Below are positions 10,801 to 22,200 of a stretch of 64,000 nt of DNA, piece after piece. A program made the translations under genes and the position numbers. Position 1 is the first letter of the stretch. Every line of letters begins with the position of its first letter. The notes beneath the pieces are model-generated. The model did no database searches. It saw nothing but the letters and a program-made list of their open reading frames with translations, and was not told where the DNA came from. Source of the DNA: Flectonema sp. DT1601 (taxonomy: Eukaryota > Euglenozoa > Diplonemea > Diplonemida > Diplonemidae); the NCBI GenBank assembly GCA_964019425.1, contig OZ025807.1:1081656-1145655 (forward strand), given 5' to 3'.

Positions 10801-11019
10801 ACATGCATATAATGCCGTGGATTCATCAAACGTTTTATATTTCGGTGCGGGTTTCACTTTTGGTAGAACCATCGCAATCGACCTGATTGGAATTAAAATT
10901 AAAAAAAATTTAACTTAACAACTTTCAAATTAAATAATAGTAGAACGTTAATTATCATCTCCTACGTACCGACGCCGCAACGCGTGCTCTGACATCATCA
11001 AAAACATTGTTCGTACCAT
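7828..11019 (-). CDS. PH-PDZ-metacaspase-PH fusion protein, seven exons
   Basis: Exons: 10970-11019, 10068-10882, 10003..9812, 9740..9075, 8902..8376, 8303..8220, 8142..7828. All six introns are GT-AG and every junction keeps frame, giving about 882 residues. Residues 30-150 look like a PH-type fold (RRFIFHNAIKDIAV). Residues 216-299 are a PDZ domain (LGISVLPDEG, VIIDVEPNSVAGRERVPKG). Residues 301-575 are a metacaspase p20-like unit starting NIKVLLIGISYLRG. The His motif is YVGHSVQ (His393), followed by DGHGEAIFPLDF; the Cys motif is ADSCGAGT (Cys447) in place of the usual DxCHSG. Both catalytic residues are kept, so an Arg/Lys-specific cysteine peptidase is likely. A Ser/Pro linker follows, then a second PH-like unit from about 645 (GDIDRCVPLQDIKDF) with its last helix in exon 7. 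The PH motifs resemble those of euglenozoan proteins. The acceptor TAACAG abuts the ATG, so a spliced leader or an unseen exon may lie upstream. Confidence 0.85.
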
Positions 11020-11351
11020 CTGTTAGGAAGCAATGAAGTAGCTAATAAATAAAAAAAACATAAAACTAATAAACTTAATAACGCTTTGCATTATTTTTTT
11101 TTTTTTTTTTTTTTTCTTCCTACTAATATGATTAACTCAATAACGAAGTACACAAATACTCTGACGAGTGAGTCACAAAGTCTGGACAGTGTCTTCTCTT
11201 TGGATTCTCCAAAGAGGAAACCACCTCCACATATCGTGTGGTGTATGACCATTCCACAGGGTATTTATTAGGGGAAAGGAAAGTGAGAAGTCGGTAGTGC
11301 TGCAGCGAATGGGTAAGTAGAAACTGCGCACACACCTAATCTCAGTGATCT
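11020..11351. other. Intergenic
   Basis: 332 bp between the end of the Dus gene and the start of the metacaspase gene, with a T-tract near 11094-11115. Nothing else is seen. Confidence 0.6.
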
Positions 11352-12698
11352 CTAACCAAATAGATCGTATGAAGGTTCTTCTTCTTCTAACATTGCTTCG
11401 TGTTTTGCATCCTTTGCTCTTCGGTATTCACTATTCTCATCAACAGGAGTAGTGACAGAAGAAAGATGAATATAATTCGGAATCTCAACATTTCCTAACT
11501 GATGGATACACGATGAGTATACCTCAGGGCTCTCAATATCATCTGGTTGAGGTGAGGCGAGTTCAGCATCTCGCAACTCGCGAAGAATTGATCGAAATTT
11601 TGTTAACATCGACTCGGGTCCCGTAGACATCTGCTGCAGTGGACTCTCAGGGGTTTGCTCAGATATTTTTGCTCTGATGGATGGATGGAGCTGTAATGAT
11701 TGATGTGTTATTTTGTACACGTGATTTTTTATCTGACAAACTTGAGTTCTGTGAGTCTCACAGATGTCGAGGTATTCTTCCGCTGTGGCGATTGCCTGCA
11801 GTCGAGCGTTAACATTTTTAACTGAGAAATGACGTCCCGAAACAATAAAATTTTTAGGGTTCGAAAACAATCTGGGTTCCCAAAGCAATGTGTCTGCAGA
11901 CATGACACCGTCACAGCCGGTGGCAGTTAAACAGGATTGAATATCATCATAACTCCAGACATTTCCATTAGCGAACATCGGGACATCAGGAAGTGATTCC
12001 CTAACCATTTTTATTTGTTCCCAGTCTGCGGCTCCCGGAGCAACTCCTTTAGCCTCTCTAAGTCTTCCATGAACGCCGAGCATTGTAGCGCCTGCGTCAA
12101 CAAGAGTTTTTGCATAAGCTATTGTGTGAAGTGGGTCGGGGAATATTCTAATCTTCGCAGTTATCGGAAGTGATAAATTATTATCCATTTCAGATATTAA
12201 ATTTCTTATTAAAGGGATGTCATCCATCAGGAAGGCTCCATAAAACCCTTTTCGAGCAATCCCCTGAGGACAACCAAGGTTGAGATCGATAGCCTTCGCA
12301 CCAGAATGCTCGACTAATCGTCCTGCTTGAACTAATATTTCCGGATCATGACCACAGAATTGGATAAACATGTTGGTATCTCCAGGACATGTTGAAAATT
12401 CTCTCAATCGATAACAATCTTGTTTCTCCCTTACGAACATCGCACTATTCACCATGGGACTGTAGCATAAATCAGCTCCGTACTTTTTACACAACAATCT
12501 AAATGACAGTTCACTTGCGTCGACCATCGGAGCTACGACTTTTGTCGGTCGTCCCAACAAGTTATAAAGTTCGTATCCTCTAGGTTTATTTTCTACAGTC
12601 CATATCCAAGGAACGTCGACCGCTTCATTTGAATGCTCGCATTGACATGAGAACTTTGAATTGCCTGGCATCGCATTAAAGTGTGTCGTGCGATCCAT
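11352..12698 (-). CDS. DUS1: tRNA-dihydrouridine synthase, Dus1 type
   Basis: 448 residues, one exon. It reduces uridine to dihydrouridine in the tRNA D-loop (positions 16/17 for Dus1), using FMN and NADPH. The TIM barrel begins at about 53 with the FMN-binding VVAPMVDASELSFR. AIDLNLGCPQG at 137-146 holds the catalytic Cys143. ITAKIRIF carries the conserved FMN-binding Lys and MLGVHGR the conserved His. CDGVMSADTLLWEPRLF is the phosphate-binding end, with Asp where most relatives have Glu. A helical Dus C-terminal domain follows to about 350. The last 90 residues are acidic and probably disordered (EEEEPSYDLFG). Dus1 proteins are usually 350-480 residues, so the length fits. It is flanked by co-directional genes with no functional link. 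Confidence 0.93.
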   Translation of the reverse strand: MDRTTHFNAMPGNSKFSCQCEHSNEAVDVPWIWTVENKPRGYELYNLLGRPTKVVAPMVDASELSFRLLCKKYGADLCYSPMVNSAMFVREKQDCYRLREFSTCPGDTNMFIQFCGHDPEILVQAGRLVEHSGAKAIDLNLGCPQGIARKGFYGAFLMDDIPLIRNLISEMDNNLSLPITAKIRIFPDPLHTIAYAKTLVDAGATMLGVHGRLREAKGVAPGAADWEQIKMVRESLPDVPMFANGNVWSYDDIQSCLTATGCDGVMSADTLLWEPRLFSNPKNFIVSGRHFSVKNVNARLQAIATAEEYLDICETHRTQVCQIKNHVYKITHQSLQLHPSIRAKISEQTPESPLQQMSTGPESMLTKFRSILRELRDAELASPQPDDIESPEVYSSCIHQLGNVEIPNYIHLSSVTTPVDENSEYRRAKDAKHEAMLEEEEPSYDLFG

Positions 12699-13552
12699 TG
12701 TTGTCGTTATTGTTTTCTTTTCTTTTCTTTTTTTGATATGATGACTTTGTGAAAAGGGGAAAACATAAAATCTCCAAACACTTTTGAGAAAGAAATGCCT
12801 TTTGAAAAATATTTATCGACACGATTGCTTTTTTTTTTTTTTTTTTTTTTCCTGTTATGAAGATAAGAAATAAATAAGTTTTGTTTTTTTTGAATTTGTT
12901 TTTTTTTACGTCACAAGTATATCCGCAACCCAAGGTCCCAAATAATAAATAAAATAAAAATGAAATTTTTCTTTATTTTTTTTTTTTTTTTTTTCTTGTT
13001 ATACAGGATGGCTTCTAGCACTGAACTACAATACGGGTGCGTAAGCGCGTGCACATCAGTGCAAAGTGATCGGCTGAAGTGTCACCTAAAAACGTGACTC
13101 GCTCGACCATGGTTGATAAGTACTGATAGGATATTTTCAATTCAAAAAAAAAATAAAACTACGGGAGGAAGCACATCACCACTGCCTGAAAAACACGAAA
13201 ACGGAGCTGCAAAATGTCGTGGTATAGCAAGTGGTCGACGAGAATAAATAAACGGAAATTGCAGAGACATCACAATAGAATACTTTGCAGATTAAAAAAA
13301 AGACAACAGAGAGATGGGAAAAGAAGAATAATAATGTCAAAAGATTTAAAAAAAAAGAATTTTCTCGTATCTCCGATACTATTTTTTTTTTATTCCTATC
13401 CATCTCCTCCTTGTTCTCTTGTTATTTTTCTTTTTTCTTTTCTTTTCTTTTTTTTCTTAAACAAATGATTGTTTTCCTATATTGTTTTTTTATAAAAGTT
13501 TTTTTTTTTTTTTTTCACAAAAAAAAAAAAACTCATCATTGCAAGGCAATGT
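12699..13552. other. Intergenic, homopolymer-rich
   Basis: Several T- and A-tracts (12830-12850, 12975-12995, 13500-13535). A non-repetitive island at 13000-13140 contains a possible 31-codon ORF. Nothing else is recognised. Confidence 0.55.
13015..13110 (-). CDS. Possible very small ORF or first exon (31 aa)
   Basis: ATG in a good context (ACCATGG), reading MVERVTFLGDTSADHFALMC and ending TAG. An AG (CTATCAG) lies about 12 nt upstream of the ATG, and the stretch is less AT-rich than its surroundings. It could be a micro-protein, an exon that leaves at ATT|GTAGTT, or chance. No family is recognised. Confidence 0.25.
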   Translation of the reverse strand: MVERVTFLGDTSADHFALMCTRLRTRIVVQC

Positions 13553-13879
13553 TTATGCCTTTAGGGTCTCCAAGAAGGAGATAAGGTCAGACCTGTCCTT
13601 CTCCTTCTTCAAACCAGCGAAGGCCATCTTGTTTCCTGGCATGAACTTCTTCGGGTTAGTGATGTACTCGTCGAGAACTTCCTGGGTCCATGTGATGGCA
13701 GCGTCCTGGTTAGCCTTTGAGTAGGCAAATCCCGGAACGGTTCCAGAGGTACGTCCGACGATTCCGAACAAGTTTGGTCCAACTCCGTTGGCACCTCCGT
13801 CAGCGAAGGTATGACACTGTCCGGCACGGGTCTCAGCGAGCTTCTTTCCCTTCTTTGCGTCTCCTCCCTTGTATGACAT
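13553..13879 (-). CDS. CYC: Mitochondrial cytochrome c with single-cysteine haem site
   Basis: 108 residues, one exon, richer in GC than its surroundings. It shuttles electrons from complex III to complex IV in the intermembrane space. The haem motif is AGQCH near residues 19-23: the first cysteine of CxxCH is replaced by Ala, so haem would be held by a single thioether bond. The rest is classical: [22 protein letters not shown], and [13 protein letters not shown] with the axial Met. The C-terminal helix reads [14 protein letters not shown]. The single-cysteine site is a known feature of Euglenozoa (for example AAQCH in Euglena and trypanosomes), so this gene places the organism. A T-rich leader and an AG acceptor near 13907 precede the ATG. 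Confidence 0.97.
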   Translation of the reverse strand: MSYKGGDAKKGKKLAETRAGQCHTFADGGANGVGPNLFGIVGRTSGTVPGFAYSKANQDAAITWTQEVLDEYITNPKKFMPGNKMAFAGLKKEKDRSDLISFLETLKA

Positions 13880-14861
13880 GTTTTTTTTTTTTTTTGTGTG
13901 GTAAGTCTGTTAAGTGTTTTAGTATTAAAAATTACTCAAAGCTTATCTTATTGGGTTTAGGTATGAACAACTTCCTTTCCTCATTTTCTACTAAAAAAGG
14001 AATTATAATTTCTTACCAACGTAGTTACCTAAATTAGAAGCATTCTACTCATCTGAACTAAGTTACGTCGACCGAAAAGCAAATTAAAATAAATAAGATG
14101 GGCGGCGGGAATGGGTTGAGAAGAGAGGGGAAACCCAAATATAATTTTGTAACCAGCCACAGTCACAGCAACAACAAAGGTACGGCGGGTTTGCAGTACT
14201 TGCTTGATTTGTTTTTTTTTTTTTTTTTTTTTTTTTTTCCTCCTAAACTCTTTCACACAGTCCAGGGCTTCATATGGGAACAATCAGTGGTTGCTATAGT
14301 ATTTCAGAAAGCAAAAAAAAAAAACTAAGAAGTAGGTCTCGCAATGTAAACTTGTATAACATGTCTCTTTGTTATTTTTTATTTTAAAGAATGTTTTCTC
14401 TCCACTCCCCCTCGCCCTCCCCCTTTTTTTTTTTTTTTTTTTAGTTTATTTTTGATCGAAAACAATTCCAAGAAAAAGAGTCGATTGTTTTTTTTTTTTT
14501 TTTTCTTTTTTTTTTAACCAAATCCAAAATAGTTTAAGTTTTTTTTTTTTTAAAAAAATTCCTCAGTAATCCTCGGCTCAACAATAATGTTCACACGGAT
14601 GCGACTGAAATATTAAAAACATATTTCTGAGCACTTACTACACACTTTGAAATGAATTGTGTCCTCCAGAAACAACCGAAAACAAGCAATGATGAAAGCT
14701 TGTAATTCCCTCTCCCCTTCATGAAATGATCCATACACTTTGACAGCAATACTGACGCAAGGAGGAACACATCGATGTCAACTAGGATCGACTCTCAAAC
14801 TGAAATAATTTCTTTTCTTTTACTCCGACCTTTGTCAGATCAAAAGAAAAATAATAAATGA

Positions 14862-14910
14862 CAGGGGGGGTAATTTGATACTGCATTCTTAAGCTCAAAG
14901 GGAGGGGGGG
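14862..14910 (+). repeat. G-rich intergenic motif, copy 3 of 3
   Basis: GGGGGGGTAATTTGATACTG, then CATTCTTAAGCTCAAAGG and another G run. It is closest to copy 2 in the tail and to copy 1 in TTGATACTGCATT. Confidence 0.55.
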
Positions 14911-15318
14911 AAAAATCTTGAAAAAAAACTGAAATAATAATAATTAAGGATTAAAAAACTGTGAACACCATGCTAACATGTGTTTGAAATTTAACGACAA
15001 AAAAAGGAAAGGAAAGGAAAAGAAAGAAAGAAATCGTGCACAATATTTCACAAATAAGTTGTTTTTATTTTACTCTCTCTGGCTTCTTATACACTTGCAG
15101 TGAAAATCAGAAAATACATTATTTCACTCCTGGGCTGAGCGTGAAGTTTTTTTACTTTATTTAAATGCATGCATTTTGGTTAGGCCCGATGCCGCTCAGG
15201 CATTTTTCTTTTTGGGACTCATTTTTGGACATCTGAAAAAAAAAAATTTTCTTTTTTTTTTTCCTGAAAAAAAAATTTTTTCTTCACAGTTTTCCATTTA
15301 GAATCTCACTTGAATCCC

Positions 15319-15400
15319 AAAAAATGCATCCACCGGAATCGAACCTGGGTCCCATAGACCGCTGGTGTAAATTTTCCCTTCGAAGCCTCCTATCGTAAAA
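15319..15400 (-). other. tRNA-like pol III relic (B box plus T-run)
   Basis: On the minus strand GGTTCGATTCC (15335-15345) is an exact tRNA B box, followed 10 nt later by a T6 run, a pol III-type stop. The upstream A box is weak, and the T-arm and acceptor stems do not pair fully, so this is not a functional tRNA. A tRNA-derived SINE head or a tRNA pseudogene are the options. Confidence 0.35.
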
Positions 15401-15420
15401 TAAAACGACGGTTTTAGATG

Positions 15421-15562
15421 CAAAATCAGATACAGATTTTCACTTGTGGGTGGGTTTTACCGAGTGTGTGTTTACCTCACGAGCGAAGCAAGTGGGGTAA
15501 TGAAACGAGCAAACCCACTCGGTAAAAACCCACGCGTGAAAATCAGACTATCTGATTTTCAT
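15421..15562. repeat. Fold-back (MITE-like) element
   Basis: Both arms carry AAAATCAGAT, GATTTTCAC, GTGGGT and GGTTTTACCGAGTG in mirror order, giving about 45-bp imperfect inverted repeats around a 50-bp centre. A long hairpin is possible. It is non-coding; a target duplication was not resolved. Confidence 0.6.
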
Positions 15563-16208
15563 TAAATCAATAGTTGTTTTTTTTTTTTTTTTTTTTTTTT
15601 TTTTTCCTTTCATGTATGAAAAAACATAAAACTAAAAGCCGTTGTCGTCCCTCCTGTTTTTTTATTGTTTTTCTCCCAATTAATAGATTTGCAAGTGTTC
15701 ATTCGGAGGTTTAAAAAAAAAAAAAAAAAAAAGGGGCAAGCATTAAAGAAATAAGATTCACGATCACTTTGCATGTTCTCCCCGACAAAAAATATAAGGG
15801 TGAATAAAAAAAATGATGGAAAAAAAAAAAAACACGCCATGTGACACTCGGCTAGCAATCTCTGTAAGCCACCGAAAGTCAACAATAAATATATCCTTAT
15901 AACAATGAATGAATGGTGCATTTGTTTTTTGTTTTTGTTTTTCCCCTTTTTTGCGAATGAATAACAAAAAATTCGCAAAGAAAAAATAAAAACAAAAATA
16001 ATTTTAAAAAAAAAACAACTCAAGAAAAAAAATACAGAACAAGCTAACTTAACAGAAAGTATTTTTTTTTTTTATTATTTTTTTTTTTTTTCGCTCGGAT
16101 ATTAAACTACTGTATATTACTTTTAAAAAAAAAAAAAAATTAAAATTAAAATTAAAAAGCAGCAGTTACAAGTGGACTCATACAGAGGTGAGCTCTCTCA
16201 CTGGGTCA

Positions 16209-19200
16209 TCACTTTATACTTGAATTTGCTACTTTCTTTGAGGACGACTTCAGTTTTGTCGCTTCTGCACTTCTGGCTGGTGCTGGAAAGCTGTCTTTGA
16301 TCCCAGCATTCTGTAGCTGTGTGCGAAGCCTGTTTAGTTTTTTTAATGTAATTTACTTTTTTGAAGTTTTAAGAGGAGTTGCATGTTTAAAACACTGATG
16401 TCGAGAGGGGGAGTGGTCAACATAGTGAGGGCGTTGTTGACGGCTTCGGTGACAATATATGCAGGGAGACCCAAAGAAGTCAAAGCTACCGTCGGCACGA
16501 AAAAAAACCATCACCCGCGTCCCTTTTTTTTTAAAGGGGGGCGTGAAATTTTGACAATGTAAAAACAGTAACAACTTTAGGTATTAAAAACAAAATTAAT
16601 ATCAAGTACTCGACTGAAAAATATTTGTAGTTGTTAATCAAAGAAAAATTACTTTAGAAAAAAAGAAAATTATATTTTTTGTCTTACTGACCAGAAGACG
16701 TTGTCATAAAAAGGGGAAAACGTGTTGGAAACACAAACCTTTTCAACGCTGTCTCCCTTTCAGGATCACTGTCATCCAGTCGGGTTATCACGGGTGCTGA
16801 GAGGCTAAGACTTTCTCGTCGGCTGTATTGTGTTGCGTTGCGTTGTGATTATTATTATTATTATTAGTCATTTCCAGAGATGAATAACAAAACAAAAACC
16901 TACCTCGATGTTGGTCGAATCGGTGATGCACTAGCTTTCTTCCTGGGAGAGAGTTCTGCAGATTTCTTACGCTCTGGTGGCCACTGTGAACTAAACATCG
17001 GCGGGTCTATCATGGTGTTGCTTCGAACTCTGCTGATTGGTTTCTTCTTTTTATTGACTGAGCGGACAGTACCAGTGAAAGAGTTTCGCTCCGCCTTGGG
17101 TTTTGGACCGCTCGGATTCGTCAGCGATCGTCGAGCAGCACCAGTGAATTCCGTCATACTACGAGAGTGTGACGAATCAGCTCCCCGAACTCTTCTGTGG
17201 ATTGGTTGAGATACGACGACATCAGAACGATCACCTTGCAACCTTTCCTCGGCATCAAAACATGGGGTGCTTTGTGAAAACCCAACTACCCGAGGCGGCA
17301 TCGGCCTTGCGTACTCTTCGGTAGTATTTCCTTCCGAATGAACATTTAAAGTCCCTTCCAAGTTTAAAGTATTTCGTAATGGCGATGAAATAGCCATGTG
17401 TCCTCCCAATTGTTCTCCAGTTGGCAACATGAGCTGCGGTGATTTGCGAGGAGAACACACTATCGATGAACCAGTACTGGATCTGTGCCTCTGAAGATTA
17501 GAATATTTTTGTTCTTTAATAGTGGTGGGAACTCTATTTGTCGGAGTATTTTTAACAGAATGTACGTCTTCATAACTACCTGTTGCTTCAGATAGAGCCA
17601 GAGAAGAAACTGTTCCCTGAGCAATATCCTCTTGATCAACAGAAATCTCATCGTACGCAGGAATGGCGTGTAATTGTGAATGTGATGAGCTTTGTTGCTG
17701 TCTTTTCTTAGCCTGCATACTTTTTTGTTTTTGCAATTGAGCAGGAGTCATGTTATTATTCTTTGATTCCTCCTCCCTGGCTTTTCTTGCTACGGCGGAT
17801 CGTTCTGCAGCTCTCTGAATAGCTTCGAGGGCGTCGTTGGTAGGTTTTCGCGGTTTTGAAGACTTTGATAGAAAATCTTCCGACGCAATGTCAGCATCAG
17901 TTGGACTTTGTGTTTGAGGAGTGACTGATCGTTGATGACCAGGATACACTAAGTCTGCAACACGTGGAATTTTTTTAGATGGTTTCATTGTTGAAGACAC
18001 GGATGTAATCGCCTTTTCACTTTCTCTGTTAGTCGATACCCGCAAACCAGATGAAATTGATTTTGAAAATTTCCCGTCAGTTGGTTGCGAACCGACAGCA
18101 GGTTTCGATCTGATAACCGGCGCTGATGAATTAAAGTTTGGGCTGATTGGGTTTGCCTGCGATGAAGAATTCGTACGACTTGCAATATCAGTTTTCCTTC
18201 GTAACGGACTCTTTGGGGACAATATCAACGGTGAGACTGACCTACGAGATGCACTACCTGGTTTGGGTGAAACAGATCTCCGACTTGTGGTGTCGGAAAC
18301 GTCACTACGAAAAGCAGGCTTTGGACTGCTGCTCTTAATTCTGAGGTTCTGTTCTGAAGGTGACGGCATTCTGACTGCAGCACGGCCAGGAGAAACCGAG
18401 GGCGATCCTTTCTTTGGTGAAACCGATCGCCTGGAGTCAATCTTTGGTGTTACTTTAGAATGTGTCCTTGACACGTCAGGAGTTGATTGCGAAAGTGTTT
18501 TAATATTTTTATTATCAACAGATACTGGTTTTGGAGTAGTCATTCTAACTCTGTTATTCACATCAATAGTCGTACATAAAGAAGTAGTCTTCGTAGTTTC
18601 TGATTTCCCTCCGACAGTTGACGTCGAAGGCTTTTTCGAAACGTCTAAAGACGTAAATTTCGGAGAGTCGCTCCTATTTGAATTCTTACTCGGTGACAGC
18701 ATGGTACCCTTTGGGGAACTAATTCTTGTTGCGCAACTTGGAATCATCGGTGAGGAAGACCTCTTGGCAGCTGGTGGCGTCTCGCTCTTCGCTACCTTTG
18801 GAGAGCCCAACATAGCCACTCGAGGTATTCTAGGTGAACTACTTCGTACTGGTGTTCCAGAAGTTGAACTTCTGACTGCAAGTTTTGGGCTTTCAGTTTT
18901 CAATGGTTCCACTGCAGTGTTTTCTTTCATATCGATGACCAGATCTTTCGGTTTTGGTATCCTGTGGGTAGCTGACTCCATCTGTGGAGAATTTGTTTTA
19001 GTTGCAGACTTACTGTCACCTGCCCGGGGTGAAATAGTGCTATTCTTTTTGTGAGAAGGAGCAAATTTCGTGGGTTTGGTTGACTCGTTTCTCGGAGACG
19101 TGCCCTCCACTTTCGGTTGTGTAGTGGAGCTTGTTGAACGAGGGGACTTACTGCCAGATTTATTACTAACTGATGAGTTGTTTACTTTGTTAATCGGTGG

Positions 19201-22200
19201 AGAAGTTGGGCTATTATTTAGTGATGACGGTACTGCAGACTTCAAAGGCGTCGTTGCAACGTCTGGTTGATTATCCTGCGGTATCTTAGCATCAGAACCT
19301 GATTTATGTGAGGCAGTGCTGCCAACTTGATCAACACTCGACTTACGAGGAGCACTGGAAGTACTCCGTTTTGTTGTCTTTGATTTTGAATCATTTGAAA
19401 CTGTGGTGTTATTTTTATCACCCGCATCGGTACTTGATTTTTGTGTAGCAGCACTTTGAATTCCCTCAGTCTGTTTCAAAGCAGAAACCATGACAGATGT
19501 CGATGAAGAAGTATTATTATTACCTGGACTATCATCATCAGATAATAAGAACTCATCATGAATGGATTGCTTTGGATTAAATGTAACTGCAGGTCTTTGA
19601 ATAGAAGTCTCAATAGGTGATATTATACCGTGAAGTAAAGCATCAGATGCCCTTCTCGAATTGCTATCAGACTTTGAACTCGTACTCAATGAAGCAGAGG
19701 GTCTCCTCATTTTCAAAGAGGCATTCAAACTGTTACTTGGAGGGCTTGCAACAAGAGGAGGAGAAGTAAAAGTTGGGAAAGGATGTAAAGGAGGTTTAAC
19801 AGGAGTATCACCCGACTGAGATAATCGCCTAATTGAGTGTGACATCGGAGGTGACGCAGAAGGAATACTTCCTCTACGAGATGGGAAGAAAGGAACGTTG
19901 TCTCCAAAACTAGACATCCTCCTGTCAGCTCTATAACCCAAACCAGAACCAGACGCTTCTAACGGTGGCGATATTGGTAGACTCATTCTCCTCGCAGCAA
20001 CAGTACTAGATCTCCTTCTCGTTCCGGATATCGTAGGAGAACCATCAGCCCAATCTTTTATTGCTTGTGGTACAGTCGTTGGTGATAAGTCTGTCGGTGA
20101 CAATCCGATGTCATCTTTAGAAGAATCTGTTGGTTTTATCAGTGCAGATGTTAAGGCTCGAAGCTCATTTCTCTCATTGTCATCGTCCGACTCAGAATTG
20201 TAGCAGGTGACACCAGGGAATTCTCCATACTCTCCGTCAACAGATCCCTCGGCTTCAGATTGCCAGATAACACTGCTGTTTAGATTTCGTGAAATCATCG
20301 ATTTCCTCCTCCCACTCCTCCCAACACTCTTCCCTACCTGTTGTCGAGGACCAGGAGGAGACAAGGGTCTCATGATAGGGCTGCCCGGTTTCATTATTGG
20401 GCTTGCCATAGGTCCCATTTTCGGAGAATGTCGCGGTGAATGTGTAGGTGAAATTCTTCTATTGTTAAAACGGAATGAACCAAAGCTTTCGATTCCAGGG
20501 AGTTTCTTCTTTGCCGGAGATGCCGAGCCGACTCTCGAACCACGACGGCCCATGCCGGCGGCTGTTCCAGTACGAAAAATGCGAGACATAGTTCCAGTAC
20601 GTTTTGTTTTAATTGTTGATTTGAGGAATGGCTTGTCGACTTCAATTGGATCATCAGCATCATCGCTGTTGTATTCTTGAAGTGACATACAAGACTTATC
20701 ATATTCAGTGTGTAGCTCGTCAAGTTTACTTTGGGGTGCTGAAGCTAGTGGAACTTGCTTCCCAAGTTCTTGAAAATCGAGTATTTTTAATAATAATTTT
20801 CCCAAACATTTCATTTTCGATACAATTAATCTATTCTTCCTTCTTTTTTTCTGAACAACTTGATTATCATCGAGAAGAGTTGCTGCTAACCTGACTAAGT
20901 CATCAGCACCAGAAATAAACCTGTTGAGAACAGATGGGTGGAAATCATCATTGGCGCGGATTATCACCTCGTCGAGGTCATTTCGAGCCTCACCAAGATT
21001 CTTTGTTTGAATAGTACGATCCTTTTCAAGAGCAATCAAATATTGAGTTTCATCAACACGTCTTTCATCCATGACTGGAGGTCTTTGTGGGAAAACACCA
21101 ATTACTAATCCAGATGGTTGGAGAACAAGTTTTCCAACATTATCACAGCAGCCTACGAATTGAACACCCGTTGCATATGTATAGTCTTCAGGTGCTTTAA
21201 GTGTTAGTCTTGTTTCCAGTTGACCTCCCGACAAACGCAATATCTGAGAAACATCAAACACTGGTTGCATATTACAACAAGTTACAATCCACCCAACAGA
21301 ATTGTGAGCTTGTTGTTGATCTGCTAGTGTTCCAGGTCTGATCATTAAGACGTAGATTTTGTTTTCAGATTTTTGAAATCTAATTCCCAGTTGTTGATTC
21401 AAATCTGTTGGATACCTTCGAATAACAAGTTCCTTGGTAGTCTCCCGAGGGGCAGCAGGAATCGTTAAGTTGGGTGACCTTTGTGGCACACCCTCACCAT
21501 TATCACCCAACTCATCTGTAGTCCCATCAGTCTTAGTCCTTGCAGAGCGAGAATCGTGTGTTGGTGATCGAGCGCACTCAATTAGCTCGTCGTGAGAAGG
21601 GTCTTCCTGAGAAAATGAAGCTCTCTGTCTCTGGAAAACCATAAAACCCTCGCAGTCAAAATGTTCCACAGAGCTGTTTTCAAACAAAGGAATTAAAGAG
21701 TTAGGATCAAAAGAGCAAGCCCAATATTGGTATGGGCAACCACTTCCCTTTATTTCAACAGAAATATCACCAGTGGCGGCAATAGCTGTGCCCATAACTG
21801 TAGCATAGTCACAATCGAGAGTTTCGACGGACAATCCAAATGTTTCTTTTACATAAGATTGGATAATTGTTGACCTAGAGCCACCTCCAACTATAATCGC
21901 CAATGTTGGTTTCCCACTTACCACTGCTCTAATAGCAGCTTTCGTACAACCGTGCAACATTTCTCCTGCGATCGCCAAGTCTTTGTGTGTAATCAATTTC
22001 TTATATTCTTTAACTTGCAACGCCGCCTCTTTCAAACTAGATAGTTCTTTTTTTGCTTTTTCTGCAGCACTTATAATCTGAGAGTCATAAACATTTCCTT
22101 TTGCGGTACTTAAATTCGATGACAGAGCTGTATCCAGGTCATAACCTCCCAAACGAATTCCTCGAGAGGCTACAACTTCAATTCTAAGTTCTCCGTTGCT

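Larger units (their letters stand above)
13880..16208. other. Long AT-rich intergenic region
   Basis: About 2.3 kb upstream of cytochrome c with many A- and T-tracts (14210-14240, 14425-14445, 15575-15605, 15715-15732, 16065-16092, 16125-16139). It contains G-rich motif copy 3, a tRNA-like B box with a T-run, and a fold-back element. No exon could be supported. Confidence 0.55.

Noticed and set aside
14685-14756. C/D snoRNA-like ATGATGA ... CTGA pair
   Set aside because: The boxes are short and the terminal stem does not pair; such pairs are common by chance in AT-rich DNA.
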